Origin: SHAN690 sp038131955
GTDB taxonomy: Bacteria; Bacteroidota; Bacteroidia; Flavobacteriales_G; Salibacteraceae
DNA: 64,000 nt
Reading direction: 5' to 3'
Assembly (NCBI GenBank): GCA_038131955.1
Contig: JAYPQK010000001.1
Coordinates: 310,001-374,000 of the forward strand
Below, piece by piece: positions 44,152 to 53,648 of the stretch. A program made the position numbers and the translations under genes. The notes beneath the pieces are model-generated. The model worked only from the letters and a program-made list of their open reading frames with translations. It was not told where the DNA came from and searched no databases. Position 1 is the stretch's first letter. Every line of letters begins with the position of its first letter.

Positions 44152-45428
44152 CAACGTTTTTAGTTGCGATCGGCATCGTTGTGGTGCTATTCCTGATGAT
44201 CCTCGCCTACGAGGTGACCGTATCCTTGAGAAAAGGAATTCGCGTTTTCAATTTATCGGACGCATTGGTGAACACCTATTGCGCCATCCTCGAGCGTTCG
44301 TTTGACGTTTTCTTTGGCGTTCTCTTCTTAATGGCCGCTCAGTGGATCTATGAGAACTTGGCCCCTTTCCACATGCCGATGAATGCCTTTACCTGGATCA
44401 TCGGGGTCGTCATTTTCGATTTTGTAGCATACTGGTTTCATCGCCTCAGCCATGAGATCAACTTCCTCTGGGCCGCACACATCGTGCACCACCAGAGCGA
44501 AGAGCTCAACTTTACCACGGTCTTCCGGGTGTCGTTCTTCGCCGTGATCTTCCGGTCCTTTTTCTTCATTTGGATCCCCTTCCTGGGCTACGACGCCTTG
44601 GCGATCGTGACCTTCAGTGTGTTCTTGGGCGTGTATCAATTGGTCACCCACAGTCGTGTTATCGGCCGACTCGGTTTCCTGGAAGAGATCTTCACCACGC
44701 CTTCTCACCACCGCGTACACCACGGTCGTAATGAGAAGTATATGGACCACAATTACGGTCACATCCTCATCATCTGGGATAAGATGTTCGGAACCTTCGT
44801 GCGTGAAGATGAAGAGCCGGAATATGGCATCACCTCGGGATTTGAGAGCAACAGCGCCATTTGGGCTCAGTTCTCCTACTGGAAAAATCTTTTCACCAGA
44901 GCCGGAATGACCAAGGCGTGGAAAGACAAGATCGGTGTCTTCGTGAACGGACCAGCTTGGACGCCGTCTGACACCCCTCACCTTCCGTATGAATACAAAA
45001 CAGACGAGAACGGAAATCGCATCAAGCGGGACATCCGTTTGTGCTTTGAATATGGCGCCTATGTCTTCATTGGCACTCTGATGACGCTGGTTCTCTTCGC
45101 GCACTTGATCTACACGGGTAAAAGCATTCAGGAGCCTACCCTCGCCTTGATCTTCGGAAACTCGGAGATCATTTCACTCACCGTGGCGATGCTCATCTCC
45201 GTGCTAGCTCATGGACAAATGCTCGAGCAGACCAAGATCGCCTTCCCGGCCGAGATCACTCGCCTGGTCGCTCTTCCATTGATCGTTTTCTACTTCATGG
45301 CCGCTGCTCCTACAGCGGGATGGCTCCTGCCTCTCGTGCTGATCTACTGTAGCGTGGCCCTGCTCTGGCTGATCCGGATCACGTTCTTCACAAAGGACAA
45401 TGTGAAGGTCGCGGCCACACCCGCCTGA
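44148..45428 (+). CDS. Sterol desaturase superfamily, alkylglycerol monooxygenase (AGMO)-like
   Basis: A 426-residue integral membrane di-iron enzyme. The histidine motifs are HRLSH, HIVHHQS, THSRVIG and TPSHHRVHHGRN, followed by NYGHILIIWDKMFGTF; these and the C-terminal TM region resemble animal AGMO, which cleaves ether lipids with tetrahydrobiopterin, more than the small hydroxylases. Substrate and cofactor here are unknown. Co-translated with the 7-TM protein. Confidence 0.85.
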   Translation: MTTFLVAIGIVVVLFLMILAYEVTVSLRKGIRVFNLSDALVNTYCAILERSFDVFFGVLFLMAAQWIYENLAPFHMPMNAFTWIIGVVIFDFVAYWFHRLSHEINFLWAAHIVHHQSEELNFTTVFRVSFFAVIFRSFFFIWIPFLGYDALAIVTFSVFLGVYQLVTHSRVIGRLGFLEEIFTTPSHHRVHHGRNEKYMDHNYGHILIIWDKMFGTFVREDEEPEYGITSGFESNSAIWAQFSYWKNLFTRAGMTKAWKDKIGVFVNGPAWTPSDTPHLPYEYKTDENGNRIKRDIRLCFEYGAYVFIGTLMTLVLFAHLIYTGKSIQEPTLALIFGNSEIISLTVAMLISVLAHGQMLEQTKIAFPAEITRLVALPLIVFYFMAAAPTAGWLLPLVLIYCSVALLWLIRITFFTKDNVKVAATPA

Positions 45429-45478
45429 GGCGCTCCGAATAATCCAATTGCACAGTAGGGGAAATGCCCCTAGGATTT

Positions 45479-45486
45479 TACCTTTG
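45479..45486 (+). promoter_or_regulatory. Predicted -7 element of the ileS-dksA-lspA operon
   Basis: TACCTTTG, perfect TAnnTTTG, 33 bases before ATG 45520. Confidence 0.6.
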
Positions 45487-45519
45487 CAGCCTTTGTAAAA
45501 TCACGGGTAGTTGGCTGAA

Positions 45520-48500
45520 ATGAAACCATTTAAAGAATACGACGGCTTAGACCTGCCGAACATAGCGGAGCGGGTACTGGAGAAGTGGAAGGAAGAGAAG
45601 ACGTTCGAGCAGAGCATCAGTACGCGCGAAGGCAAGCCGGGCTATGTGTTCTATGAGGGTCCGCCCTCCGCGAATGGAATGCCGGGCATCCACCACGTGA
45701 TGGCCCGAACCATCAAGGACCTCTTTTGCCGCTACAAGACCCAAAAAGGATTTCAGGTTCACCGCAAGGCGGGCTGGGATACGCACGGTCTTCCTGTAGA
45801 GCTTGGCGTTGAAAAAGAACTCGGGATCACCAAAGAAGATATCGGCACCAAGATCACCATCGAGGAATACAACAAGGCCTGCCGCGAAGCGGTCATGCGC
45901 TATACCGACGAGTGGAATAAACTCACGGAAAAGATGGGGTACTGGGTAGACATGGACGAACCCTATGTCACCTACGAAAACAACTACATCGAAAGTGTCT
46001 GGTGGTTGTTGAGCCAGTTGTACAGCAAGAACATGCTCTACAAAGGGTACACGATCCAGCCATACTCACCCGCTGCAGGAACCGGACTTAGTTCTCACGA
46101 GCTAAACCTTCCGGGCACCTACCGCGATGTGAAGGACACGAGTGCAACGGCGCTGTTCAAGGTGACCAGCTCTTCCTCTGAGCTCGATAGTATTTCAAAG
46201 GTCCTGAGCGACGGCGTTTTCATCATGGCATGGACGACCACACCTTGGACGCTTCCATCGAACACGGCCTTGACCGTAGGTCTGAAGATCGAATATGTAT
46301 TGGTGGACACCTTCAATCCTTACACCGGTGATCCGCAGAAGATGATCTTGGCCAAGCCAAGGCTGAATGCATACTTCAAGCCAGAAGGTGCGGAGGCAGA
46401 AATGACCTACCAGCCTTCTGACAAGCTTCTTCCCTATCGCGTTTTGGATACGTTCATGGGAACGGACCTGGTTGGCCTTCAGTACGAACAACTCCTTCCT
46501 TACGCGCAGCCCTATCGGGATGTTGAAAAGGCGTTCCGTGTCATCCCGGGCGGCTTTGTAACCACGGAAGATGGTACCGGAATCGTCCATACGGCGCCAA
46601 CCTTTGGTGCGGACGACATGCAGGTCGCAAAAGAGGCGGGTGTTCCTCCATTGCTTGTGTTGAATGACAACGGCGACCCTGTTCCATTGGTTGACCTTCG
46701 CGGTCGTTTTGTGGACAGTGTTCAAGATCCCGTTTGGGGCCTCGGTGGCGAGCCGGTGAAGGCCGAATACCTGAGCGAGGAAGAGGTTCAAAAGGCATTC
46801 GAACACCAAAAAGAAGCGCTGAAGGAATACATCCCTAATCTGAGCAACTATCTCAGCGTGGATGAGCGCATCGCCCTCAAACTGAAGTTGGAAGGCAAGG
46901 CATTCCGCGTGGAAAAATACCAGCACAACTACCCACACTGCTGGCGAACGGACAAACCGGTTCTCTACTACCCGCTCGACTCTTGGTTCATCAAAGCCAC
47001 TGCAGCCAAAGCGAAGATGATCGAGTTGAACAACACCATCAACTGGAAGCCCGCAAGTACCGGAACAGGTCGATTTGGAAACTGGCTGGAAAATGTGAAC
47101 GACTGGAACTTGAGCCGTTCACGCTATTGGGGAACTCCCCTTCCGATCTGGCGAAGTGGACCTTATGGACCATTGATGGAAGAGTGTGTCGGAGCGATCG
47201 ACGAGTTCACTGAAAAGAACGCCTATTTCATCACCGAAGCCTGCAAGGACGAGCAAGGAAATCGCCACGACGGTCAGTCGTTGAGAAAAATGCTCGGTGA
47301 AATGCGCTTGCGCGGCGAGAATGTGAACCAAGTTTGGAACGACCTCGTGCGGTCCAAGCAGGTGGTCTTCTTCGCCACGTTGCCTAAAGAGCAAGTGGAC
47401 CTTCACCGTCCATTCGTGGACCAGGTCATCTTCTTCCGAAATGGATTGGTACTCGCCCGCGAACTCGACCTGATCGATGTGTGGTTTGACAGCGGCGCGA
47501 TGCCTTACGCTCAATGGCATTACCCATTCGAGAACAAAGAACTGATCGACGGAGGCAAGGCTTTCCCGGCAGACTTCATCGCCGAAGGCGTTGATCAAAC
47601 TCGTGGTTGGTTCTACACCCTGCACGCGATCTCATCCATGATCAAAGGCTCGGTAGCCTACAAGAACGTAGTTTCCAATGGTCTCGTTCTGGACAAGAAT
47701 GGTCAAAAAATGTCGAAGCGACTCGGGAATGCCGTAGACCCATTCGAGACCCTTGGAAAATATGGTCCGGATGCCACACGGTGGTACATGATCACCAATG
47801 CTCCGCCTTGGGACAACCTGAAGTTCGACCTCGAAGGAATCACCGAAGTCCAGCGCAAGTACTTCCGTGCTTTGCACAATACCTACGCCTTCTTCGCACT
47901 CTATGCGAACGTGGATAAGTTTACCTACGCAGAAGAAGAGGTGCCACTAGAAAACCGACCTGAAATTGACCGTTGGGTGATCTCACGACTCAATAGCTTG
48001 ATCAAGGAGGTAGATGACGCCTATGAGAACTATGAGCCGACCCGAGCAGGTCGCGCCATCCAAGATTTCGTGGTCGACGAATTGAGCAATTGGTATGTAC
48101 GTCTGTGCCGTCGCCGTTTTTGGAAAGGCGAATACTCTGAAGACAAGATCGCGGCCTATCAGACGCTGTACACTTGCTTGGAAACCGTAGCTCACCTCAG
48201 TGCACCTATCGCTCCGTTCTACTCGGATAACCTGTTCCGCGACCTCAATGGCGCTAAAGCAAAGGATGCGATGCACTCCGTTCATTTGGCCGATTGGCCT
48301 ACAGCGCAAGAGTCGAGCATCGACAAGGAGTTGGAACTCCGCATGGCCTTGGCACAAACGACCTCATCGCTTGCTCTTTCTCTTCGCAAGAAGGAAAACA
48401 TAAGGGTGCGTCAGCCGCTGCAGAAGATCATGGTCCCTGTGATGAACGATGACTTCGAGCGCCGTCTGCACGAAGTGGAGGGATTGATCCTCTCTGAGAT

Positions 48501-49074
48501 CAATGTGAAGGAGATGCAGTACGTTAAGGACGAAGGCGTCTTCGTGAAGAGTATAAAGCCTAACTTCAAGGCACTTGGACCTAAGGTTGGAAAGGACATG
48601 AAGGTACTGGCTGGACAGGTGAACCAGTTTGGTCAAGAGGAGATCGCAACCATCGAACGAGAGGGTCAGATCGAACTCGACCTCAACGGAACGGCCTTTA
48701 CACTCGTCAAAGAAGATGTGGAGATCAGTACAAAAGACATTCCTGGCTGGAGTGTGGCCAACGAAGGCAATGTGACCGTGGCTTTAGACATGACCATCTC
48801 TGAAGAACTTCGTTCGGAAGGAATCGCTCGTGAGCTGGTCAATCGCATCCAGAACATGCGTAAAGACAACGGTTTGGAGGTCACCGACCGCATTGTATTA
48901 CACGTGGAAAACCAAGCAGACATCGCACGTGCTGTCGAATCCAATAAAAATTATATTTGTGACGAGACGCTGGCCTCGGAGCTTACGCTGGCAGAGGAGA
49001 TCACAGATCATCGTGCACAAGAAATTGAAGTGGAGCAAGGTGTGTCCACCAAGATCTATTTAGAGAAAGCCTAA
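45520..49074 (+). CDS. ileS: Isoleucyl-tRNA synthetase with GXHH signature
   Basis: A 1184-residue class I enzyme. Motifs: YEGPPSANGMPGIHH at the catalytic site, WDTHGLPVELGVEKELG, an editing domain (TTPWTLPSNTAL, TEDGTGIVHTAPTFG), the KMSKR loop GQKMSKRLGN, and an anticodon-binding and C-terminal region. The usual HxGH tetrapeptide is GIHH (residues 56-59). Size and sequence are of the IleRS2 (eukaryote-like) type. ATG 45520 is preferred to TTG 45511. First gene of an operon with a DksA-like gene and lspA. Confidence 0.96.
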   Translation: MKPFKEYDGLDLPNIAERVLEKWKEEKTFEQSISTREGKPGYVFYEGPPSANGMPGIHHVMARTIKDLFCRYKTQKGFQVHRKAGWDTHGLPVELGVEKELGITKEDIGTKITIEEYNKACREAVMRYTDEWNKLTEKMGYWVDMDEPYVTYENNYIESVWWLLSQLYSKNMLYKGYTIQPYSPAAGTGLSSHELNLPGTYRDVKDTSATALFKVTSSSSELDSISKVLSDGVFIMAWTTTPWTLPSNTALTVGLKIEYVLVDTFNPYTGDPQKMILAKPRLNAYFKPEGAEAEMTYQPSDKLLPYRVLDTFMGTDLVGLQYEQLLPYAQPYRDVEKAFRVIPGGFVTTEDGTGIVHTAPTFGADDMQVAKEAGVPPLLVLNDNGDPVPLVDLRGRFVDSVQDPVWGLGGEPVKAEYLSEEEVQKAFEHQKEALKEYIPNLSNYLSVDERIALKLKLEGKAFRVEKYQHNYPHCWRTDKPVLYYPLDSWFIKATAAKAKMIELNNTINWKPASTGTGRFGNWLENVNDWNLSRSRYWGTPLPIWRSGPYGPLMEECVGAIDEFTEKNAYFITEACKDEQGNRHDGQSLRKMLGEMRLRGENVNQVWNDLVRSKQVVFFATLPKEQVDLHRPFVDQVIFFRNGLVLARELDLIDVWFDSGAMPYAQWHYPFENKELIDGGKAFPADFIAEGVDQTRGWFYTLHAISSMIKGSVAYKNVVSNGLVLDKNGQKMSKRLGNAVDPFETLGKYGPDATRWYMITNAPPWDNLKFDLEGITEVQRKYFRALHNTYAFFALYANVDKFTYAEEEVPLENRPEIDRWVISRLNSLIKEVDDAYENYEPTRAGRAIQDFVVDELSNWYVRLCRRRFWKGEYSEDKIAAYQTLYTCLETVAHLSAPIAPFYSDNLFRDLNGAKAKDAMHSVHLADWPTAQESSIDKELELRMALAQTTSSLALSLRKKENIRVRQPLQKIMVPVMNDDFERRLHEVEGLILSEINVKEMQYVKDEGVFVKSIKPNFKALGPKVGKDMKVLAGQVNQFGQEEIATIEREGQIELDLNGTAFTLVKEDVEISTKDIPGWSVANEGNVTVALDMTISEELRSEGIARELVNRIQNMRKDNGLEVTDRIVLHVENQADIARAVESNKNYICDETLASELTLAEEITDHRAQEIEVEQGVSTKIYLEKA

Positions 49075-49085
49075 GAAAAGAAAAC

Positions 49086-49469
49086 ATGGCAGAAAAAGAG
49101 AAGACAAGATATTCAGACGTAGAGCTCAAGGAGTTCCGCGAAATCATAGAGGCAAAATTGGAAGGGGCTAAGAACGACTTGGATCTGCTGAACTCATCCA
49201 TGTCCTTGAAGGATGACAACGGAACCGACGACACTTCGCCAACGTTCAAGTTGATCGAAGATGGATCCGACGTGCTTTCACGAGAGGAAACAGCTCAATT
49301 GGCTGCTCGCCAGGAGAAATTCATCAAGCACCTCAACGACGCTTTGATCCGCATTGAGAACAAGACCTATGGCATCTGTCGTGTAACAGGAAAGTTGATC
49401 TCTAAGGAGCGCCTTCGTATCGTTCCTCATGCTACGCTGAGCATCGAAGCGAAGAAGCAGCAAATGTAA
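49086..49469 (+). CDS. DksA/TraR-family protein with degenerate zinc finger
   Basis: A 127-residue protein with the DksA layout: helical N-terminus, acidic middle (TDDTSPTFKLIEDGSD), coiled coil (LAARQEKFIKHLNDALIRI), then the finger region YGICRVTGKLISKERL with only one Cys left; VPHAT replaces the distal Cys pair. The pattern is usual in Bacteroidota. It lies 11 bases after ileS and 22 before lspA, a conserved order in the phylum. Confidence 0.87.
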   Translation: MAEKEKTRYSDVELKEFREIIEAKLEGAKNDLDLLNSSMSLKDDNGTDDTSPTFKLIEDGSDVLSREETAQLAARQEKFIKHLNDALIRIENKTYGICRVTGKLISKERLRIVPHATLSIEAKKQQM

Positions 49470-49491
49470 CCTCCTTCAAAACCATGGTGCT

Positions 49492-50112
49492 TTGAAGAAG
49501 GCCCTTCTTATCACATTAGCCATTCTTATTGCCGACCAGGCACTGAAGATCTGGATCAAGACCAACATGTACTTGGGCCAAGAATTCGCCGTGCTCGGCA
49601 ATTGGTTCATCATCCATTTCACAGAAAACAATGGGATGGCGTTCGGAATGGAATTCGGGGGCGATACTGGAAAGATCGCGCTATCCGTCTTCCGGATCAT
49701 CGCGGTTTCACTGATCGGATTTTACCTCTTTCGTACAGCAGCGAAAGGAGCTCAGACCGGCTTGATCGTGGCTGGCTCGCTCATCTTTGCCGGAGCCATG
49801 GGGAATATCCTAGACTCGATGTTCTACGGAATCCTCTTCAACGACAGCTATCACCAGATCGCCACATTCATGCCTGAGCAAGGCGGCTACGCCCCTTTCC
49901 TTTTCGGTCGTGTGGTTGACATGTTGTACTTCCCTCTCATCGATGGTACCTTCCCCGATTGGCTTCCTTTCTGGGGTGGACAGGAATTCCTTTTCTTTCG
50001 ACCGGTATTCAACATCGCCGACACGGCTATCACCACAGGGATCTCGATGATCATCGTATTCCAAAAGCGGTACTTCCCGAATGAAGAAGTTTCGCAACCT
50101 TCCGCTGAGTGA
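49492..50112 (+). CDS. lspA: Lipoprotein signal peptidase II
   Basis: A 206-residue inner-membrane aspartic protease that removes lipoprotein signal peptides. Motifs: ADQALKIWIK, TENNGMAFGM, GNILDS, GRVVDMLYFP and FNIADTAITTG with the two catalytic Asp. It is about 40 residues longer than the E. coli enzyme because of insertions before the second Asp, common in Bacteroidota. The start codon is TTG 49492; no in-frame ATG or GTG precedes it before a stop. The many lipoproteins of this window are its substrates. Confidence 0.94.
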   Translation: MKKALLITLAILIADQALKIWIKTNMYLGQEFAVLGNWFIIHFTENNGMAFGMEFGGDTGKIALSVFRIIAVSLIGFYLFRTAAKGAQTGLIVAGSLIFAGAMGNILDSMFYGILFNDSYHQIATFMPEQGGYAPFLFGRVVDMLYFPLIDGTFPDWLPFWGGQEFLFFRPVFNIADTAITTGISMIIVFQKRYFPNEEVSQPSAE

Positions 50113-50766
50113 TCATTCTTGCTGACCCTTGCGGATCGGTCTGTTCTTCTTGAAGTTTACAGCACCCCCCTCTAGGTGCATTCCGCAGCAGTAGTACGAA
50201 TGCTCGTACCCTAGCTTCACCCAGCCATAATAGAACTCCGAATCCTTCTCGAACCTAACCGGAATAAACTCCTGCTTGGCAAAAGCCGCGGTGTCAGGTA
50301 CGCTCTGAGTATGGTCTTGGAATAACAGGTTCACGGTAGAAGACCAGTCCATCCAATTGATATCCTCATTGATCGTCTCTTGGTCTTCACGGTCTTCCGG
50401 TATCATTCCAAATTGATAGCCACGTGCTTTAGCCTGGCACTCTCTCATCGCTCTGCTGAAGTACTCCCAACCAAAACCGCTACTCGTTACTCCCGACATA
50501 CCTCGATGCCTGAAGTCAAAGTCTGCCTCGCCATTCCCGTCGATATCCACCTCAAACTTATAGGTCCAATGATCCGTGTTGTAGGCGTTATATGAAGTAT
50601 CAATGGAGTCGCAGTTCTGTTCTGGCAACCCTTCGAAATAGACAATGCTATCTAGGGCGCTAGGGTCAATCGGTTGGTCATTGAATGGCTCATGCCTGCA
50701 GGATACGCCCCCAAGCACTACAGCAACGATCACTATGATGAAGAGCCTATTTGACCTCAAACTCAT
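50113..50766 (-). CDS. Hypothetical lipoprotein
   Basis: A 217-residue lipoprotein: signal with lipobox GGVSC, then a soluble domain with YKFEVDIDGNGEADFDFR, which may bind a metal ion through its Asp and Asn residues, and a Tyr-rich segment EHSYYCCGMHLEGG with two adjacent Cys. Not recognised. It overlaps the preceding beta-barrel gene by 20 bases, last of an M28 peptidase-barrel-lipoprotein operon. Confidence 0.72.
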   Translation of the reverse strand: MSLRSNRLFIIVIVAVVLGGVSCRHEPFNDQPIDPSALDSIVYFEGLPEQNCDSIDTSYNAYNTDHWTYKFEVDIDGNGEADFDFRHRGMSGVTSSGFGWEYFSRAMRECQAKARGYQFGMIPEDREDQETINEDINWMDWSSTVNLLFQDHTQSVPDTAAFAKQEFIPVRFEKDSEFYYGWVKLGYEHSYYCCGMHLEGGAVNFKKNRPIRKGQQE

Positions 50767-51487
50767 TGACTTTGGTATCCACTTCTTTCTCAGACTCCTC
50801 CTTTTCTTGGCGAGGAGCGATCAGCATCCCTATCCCCACTCGGATCGGAACCGGCTGGAATCGATAGCGCTCAAAATCCTCGCTCACTTCTTGTCCGGTG
50901 GAACTGATTCCTCCATCATACGTCGCCATGGACTCAAGCCTTCCTCGCTGCACGCCCCAGCGGAGATCGGTTCCCACCTCAAAGCGAAGTGGCCCCTTCA
51001 GTTTGAAGGTCAGCATCACCGGTGCAGATATGTAAAGCGCAACCCAAGTGTTCTTCCGATTGAGCGCATAGCTCTCCTGTCTCACGTCGGCGTAGTCATA
51101 ATGATTCATCACGAACTGCGACACTGCCCCTAAGCCCACGAGGAGGTCCACTCGACGATCATAATACCGCTCACCTCGATCAAAGAAGTAGTGCGCTCCT
51201 ACTTCCACCTGCTCCATTCGATCGCGAGAAATAATGCTGCGAGGACGGGTGTAGCAGGCACTCCTATAGTTCCGAAAAGAGTACTGAATGTTGTAGCGCA
51301 CCAAGCCGTTAGGGATGAGCCCAACCCGTGACAGCCCTGCGGGAATTAGCGCTACATAGGGTCGTTCTCCATCGTGTGTGGGGCTCCACTGACCCAGATC
51401 GACCGTCCACTGACTCCGATATACTTCTTGGGCCTGGAGTCCTAGGGACAACATCATCAAGCACAGTATAGTCGCGAGCCGTTGCAT
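50747..51487 (-). CDS. Hypothetical outer-membrane beta-barrel protein
   Basis: A 246-residue protein with signal peptide (1-20, MMLSLGLQAQ) and alternating aromatic strands (YNIQYSFRNYRSACYTR, VEVGAHYFFDRGERYYD, RFEVGTDLRWGV). The last residues are charged (EEKEESEKEVDTK is close to the end), which is odd for a barrel. ATG 51487 is chosen; the frame to 51541 is antisense-like. It starts 4 bases after the M28 peptidase stop. Confidence 0.7.
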   Translation of the reverse strand: MQRLATILCLMMLSLGLQAQEVYRSQWTVDLGQWSPTHDGERPYVALIPAGLSRVGLIPNGLVRYNIQYSFRNYRSACYTRPRSIISRDRMEQVEVGAHYFFDRGERYYDRRVDLLVGLGAVSQFVMNHYDYADVRQESYALNRKNTWVALYISAPVMLTFKLKGPLRFEVGTDLRWGVQRGRLESMATYDGGISSTGQEVSEDFERYRFQPVPIRVGIGMLIAPRQEKEESEKEVDTKVNEFEVK

Positions 51488-51491
51488 TGTT

Positions 51492-53246
51492 CTAGTTGGC
51501 GACGAACACCATCTTCTTTGTGTCGGCCACCTGATCGCCAATGAGCAGGGAGTAGTAATAGGTGCCTACTTTGCCGTAACCGTGCGTGTAGACCATCTCG
51601 TTCATTCCCATTTGGATCGGATGCTTCAGTTGATCCACCACCCTTCCTTGTACATCCGTGATGCGAATCGTGGCTACATTTACTGCGGGCATTTCGTGCA
51701 CTAAGAATGCTATCGCCGTGGCCTCGTCGAAAGGATTGGGTCGATTCTGAAGGAGCTGGATGCCCCGGTCTTGAGTGGGCTCATCTTCGACTCCAACGAT
51801 GTCGATGAACTGCTCTCCTGAGAACAGGCTTTCGATCCCATCTTCATTGACCCTGCAAGCACTGATGAAGTGCATGAAGCCTGGGGTGACCTCGATGATC
51901 GTCTCCTGCTCTTCGGTATAGATCAGGGTGTCAAAATCATTCGTCTCGGTGCGAATGGCAATGCGATACGGTGGTCCTGGGCACCAGTCGCCACCAATGT
52001 TGACGCGAACCTGCTTCCAGTTGATCTGCTCTACGACCAATCCAATATCCGAACACACATTCTGTGCGATCATCGTAGCCGCATTGGCATTGATCGCTGC
52101 ATTGCGAGCGAGGTAGTTAAAATCAACGAAGAAACTATCGATCTGACCATCGTTGTCGGTGTCTACCCCCAGGATGTCCTCGCTGGTGTGCTGGCGATCC
52201 TCGTAGTTGGCTCCGTTCGAAGCGTCTCCGTGTTCATTGGCCGACGTGAATCGAATCGCCGCATAGCCTTGGGCGCGAAATGGAATGTGGTCACCGCCGC
52301 GACCTTGGCGGTCCTCGGCCGTCATCAAGGTAATCTGCTGGGGTACTTTGACGTGCTGCTTGAGCTCTTCCTCGTATTGCAGTTTGACATACCGAGCCAG
52401 CTGCTTGTTGCGCGAACTGAAAGTGCCCGATGAGAAGATTCTCACTTGAGTGCTATCGATATCATTCAGTCCCGGACATGAGGGCGCCGAGCTGGTCTCC
52501 CCGCAGATGATGCCGCCGATCACATCATTGTTGAGGACGGCTGCTACGGGAATGTTGTTCGCCTTCACGTAGTCCGCTATGGCATCCGCGCCATACAGTC
52601 CTTGCTCCTCTCCAATGGTCAACATGAATACGATCGTGCGATCATAGGTATACTTAGACATGACCCTTGCCAACTCTAAGACCAGCGCGCTTCCGCTGCC
52701 GTTGTCTTCCATCCCTTCGGCGAGGCAGTTGGTATCGCAAGGCGTATCACACCGACTATCCAAGTGCCCCTCGATGATCACGATGCCCGGCTTGCTGTTG
52801 CCCGGGTCGATCGTGTCTCTTCCCGGTAATACTGCCACAATATTTCGATGGAGGTCCAGTCCGCAGATCACTCGGTTGAACTGAAGATAGCTTGTGATCA
52901 GTCGGCCCTCATTTTGTGCGCTGAACTGCTGAAATTTCTGATGTGTCCATCGTCGCGCAGCTCCGATACCTCGAGTGTCGGAAACGGTATCCGAACCCGT
53001 GTTTCTGGTTTCAAACTCGCTCATCTTCTTGAGGTACTCATAGAGCGAATCTGCATTGATCCTATCCGTTAATTCGGCCGCAATTTCGTGCGGGTCATCA
53101 AACACGGTCGAAGCCTGATAGTCCAGCGGGTTATAATTACCCATAAGAACGGACTCGGCTTCCGGGTTGGTCAGGGCGATATTCGCCTGCGAATAGCCGA
53201 TGTGGCCAATGAATACAAATGCGAAAAGGGTGTAGAGGTGTTTCAT
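51492..53246 (-). CDS. Secreted M28-family peptidase with T9SS sorting domain
   Basis: A 584-residue exported zinc peptidase. Signal peptide (ending GHIGYSQ), then the M28 domain with metal ligands EGHLDSR, EDNGSGSALVLELARV, GEEQGLYGADAIADY and AIRFTSANEH, then a beta domain and a C-terminal T9SS type A domain (LLQNRPNPFDEATAI). It is probably an aminopeptidase on the cell surface or outside. TACTTTTC (53265-53272) may be the -7 element. First gene of an operon with a barrel and a lipoprotein. Confidence 0.9.
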   Translation of the reverse strand: MKHLYTLFAFVFIGHIGYSQANIALTNPEAESVLMGNYNPLDYQASTVFDDPHEIAAELTDRINADSLYEYLKKMSEFETRNTGSDTVSDTRGIGAARRWTHQKFQQFSAQNEGRLITSYLQFNRVICGLDLHRNIVAVLPGRDTIDPGNSKPGIVIIEGHLDSRCDTPCDTNCLAEGMEDNGSGSALVLELARVMSKYTYDRTIVFMLTIGEEQGLYGADAIADYVKANNIPVAAVLNNDVIGGIICGETSSAPSCPGLNDIDSTQVRIFSSGTFSSRNKQLARYVKLQYEEELKQHVKVPQQITLMTAEDRQGRGGDHIPFRAQGYAAIRFTSANEHGDASNGANYEDRQHTSEDILGVDTDNDGQIDSFFVDFNYLARNAAINANAATMIAQNVCSDIGLVVEQINWKQVRVNIGGDWCPGPPYRIAIRTETNDFDTLIYTEEQETIIEVTPGFMHFISACRVNEDGIESLFSGEQFIDIVGVEDEPTQDRGIQLLQNRPNPFDEATAIAFLVHEMPAVNVATIRITDVQGRVVDQLKHPIQMGMNEMVYTHGYGKVGTYYYSLLIGDQVADTKKMVFVAN

Positions 53247-53327
53247 GGTCTGCAGATTGTTTCAGAAAAGTAAGGATTTGTAAACGGAAAATGTTCTGTG
53301 GTGTTTGGAATGTACATTCGCAGCCTT

Positions 53328-53648
53328 ATGCCAAGCAACGAAAACAAAGCACTTCAGCGTTTCCTCTGGATCGGTCGAGCCGAGGGGGTTTCCTTTCTGA
53401 TCCTGGTCTTCATCGCCATGCCCTTCAAGTACGCCTTGGACATGCCGCTGTTGGTCAAGTATTTTGGATGGGCACACGGCCTGCTGTTCATGGCCTATGT
53501 GGCACAGCTCGTCATCGTGGCGTTCAAGATGAAGTGGGATCTCCTGGAGGTCATCTTTGGCTTTGTCGCGGCGCTGCTGCCGTTTGGCCCGTTTGTGTAT
53601 GAGCGGCGCTTGGCTAAACAAAATGCTACTGAAGAAGGAACTCTCTAA
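53328..53648 (+). CDS. DUF3817 membrane protein
   Basis: A 106-residue protein with three hydrophobic helices and the family pattern FLWIGRAEGVSFLILVFIAM, KYFGWAHGLLFMAYV, and LPFGPFVYERRL. Function unknown. ATG 53328 is chosen over 53298. TACATTCG (53313-53320) ends seven bases before it, a possible -7 element. The 3' end overlaps the convergent lipoprotein gene by 23 bases. Confidence 0.85.
   Translation: MPSNENKALQRFLWIGRAEGVSFLILVFIAMPFKYALDMPLLVKYFGWAHGLLFMAYVAQLVIVAFKMKWDLLEVIFGFVAALLPFGPFVYERRLAKQNATEEGTL

Noticed and set aside
44328..45104. A 258-residue open frame on the minus strand opposite the AGMO-like gene
   Set aside because: Antisense shadow of conserved histidine motifs; no start region or promoter of its own.
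46195..46938. A 247-residue minus-strand frame inside ileS
   Set aside because: Antisense to the IleRS editing domain; no family match.
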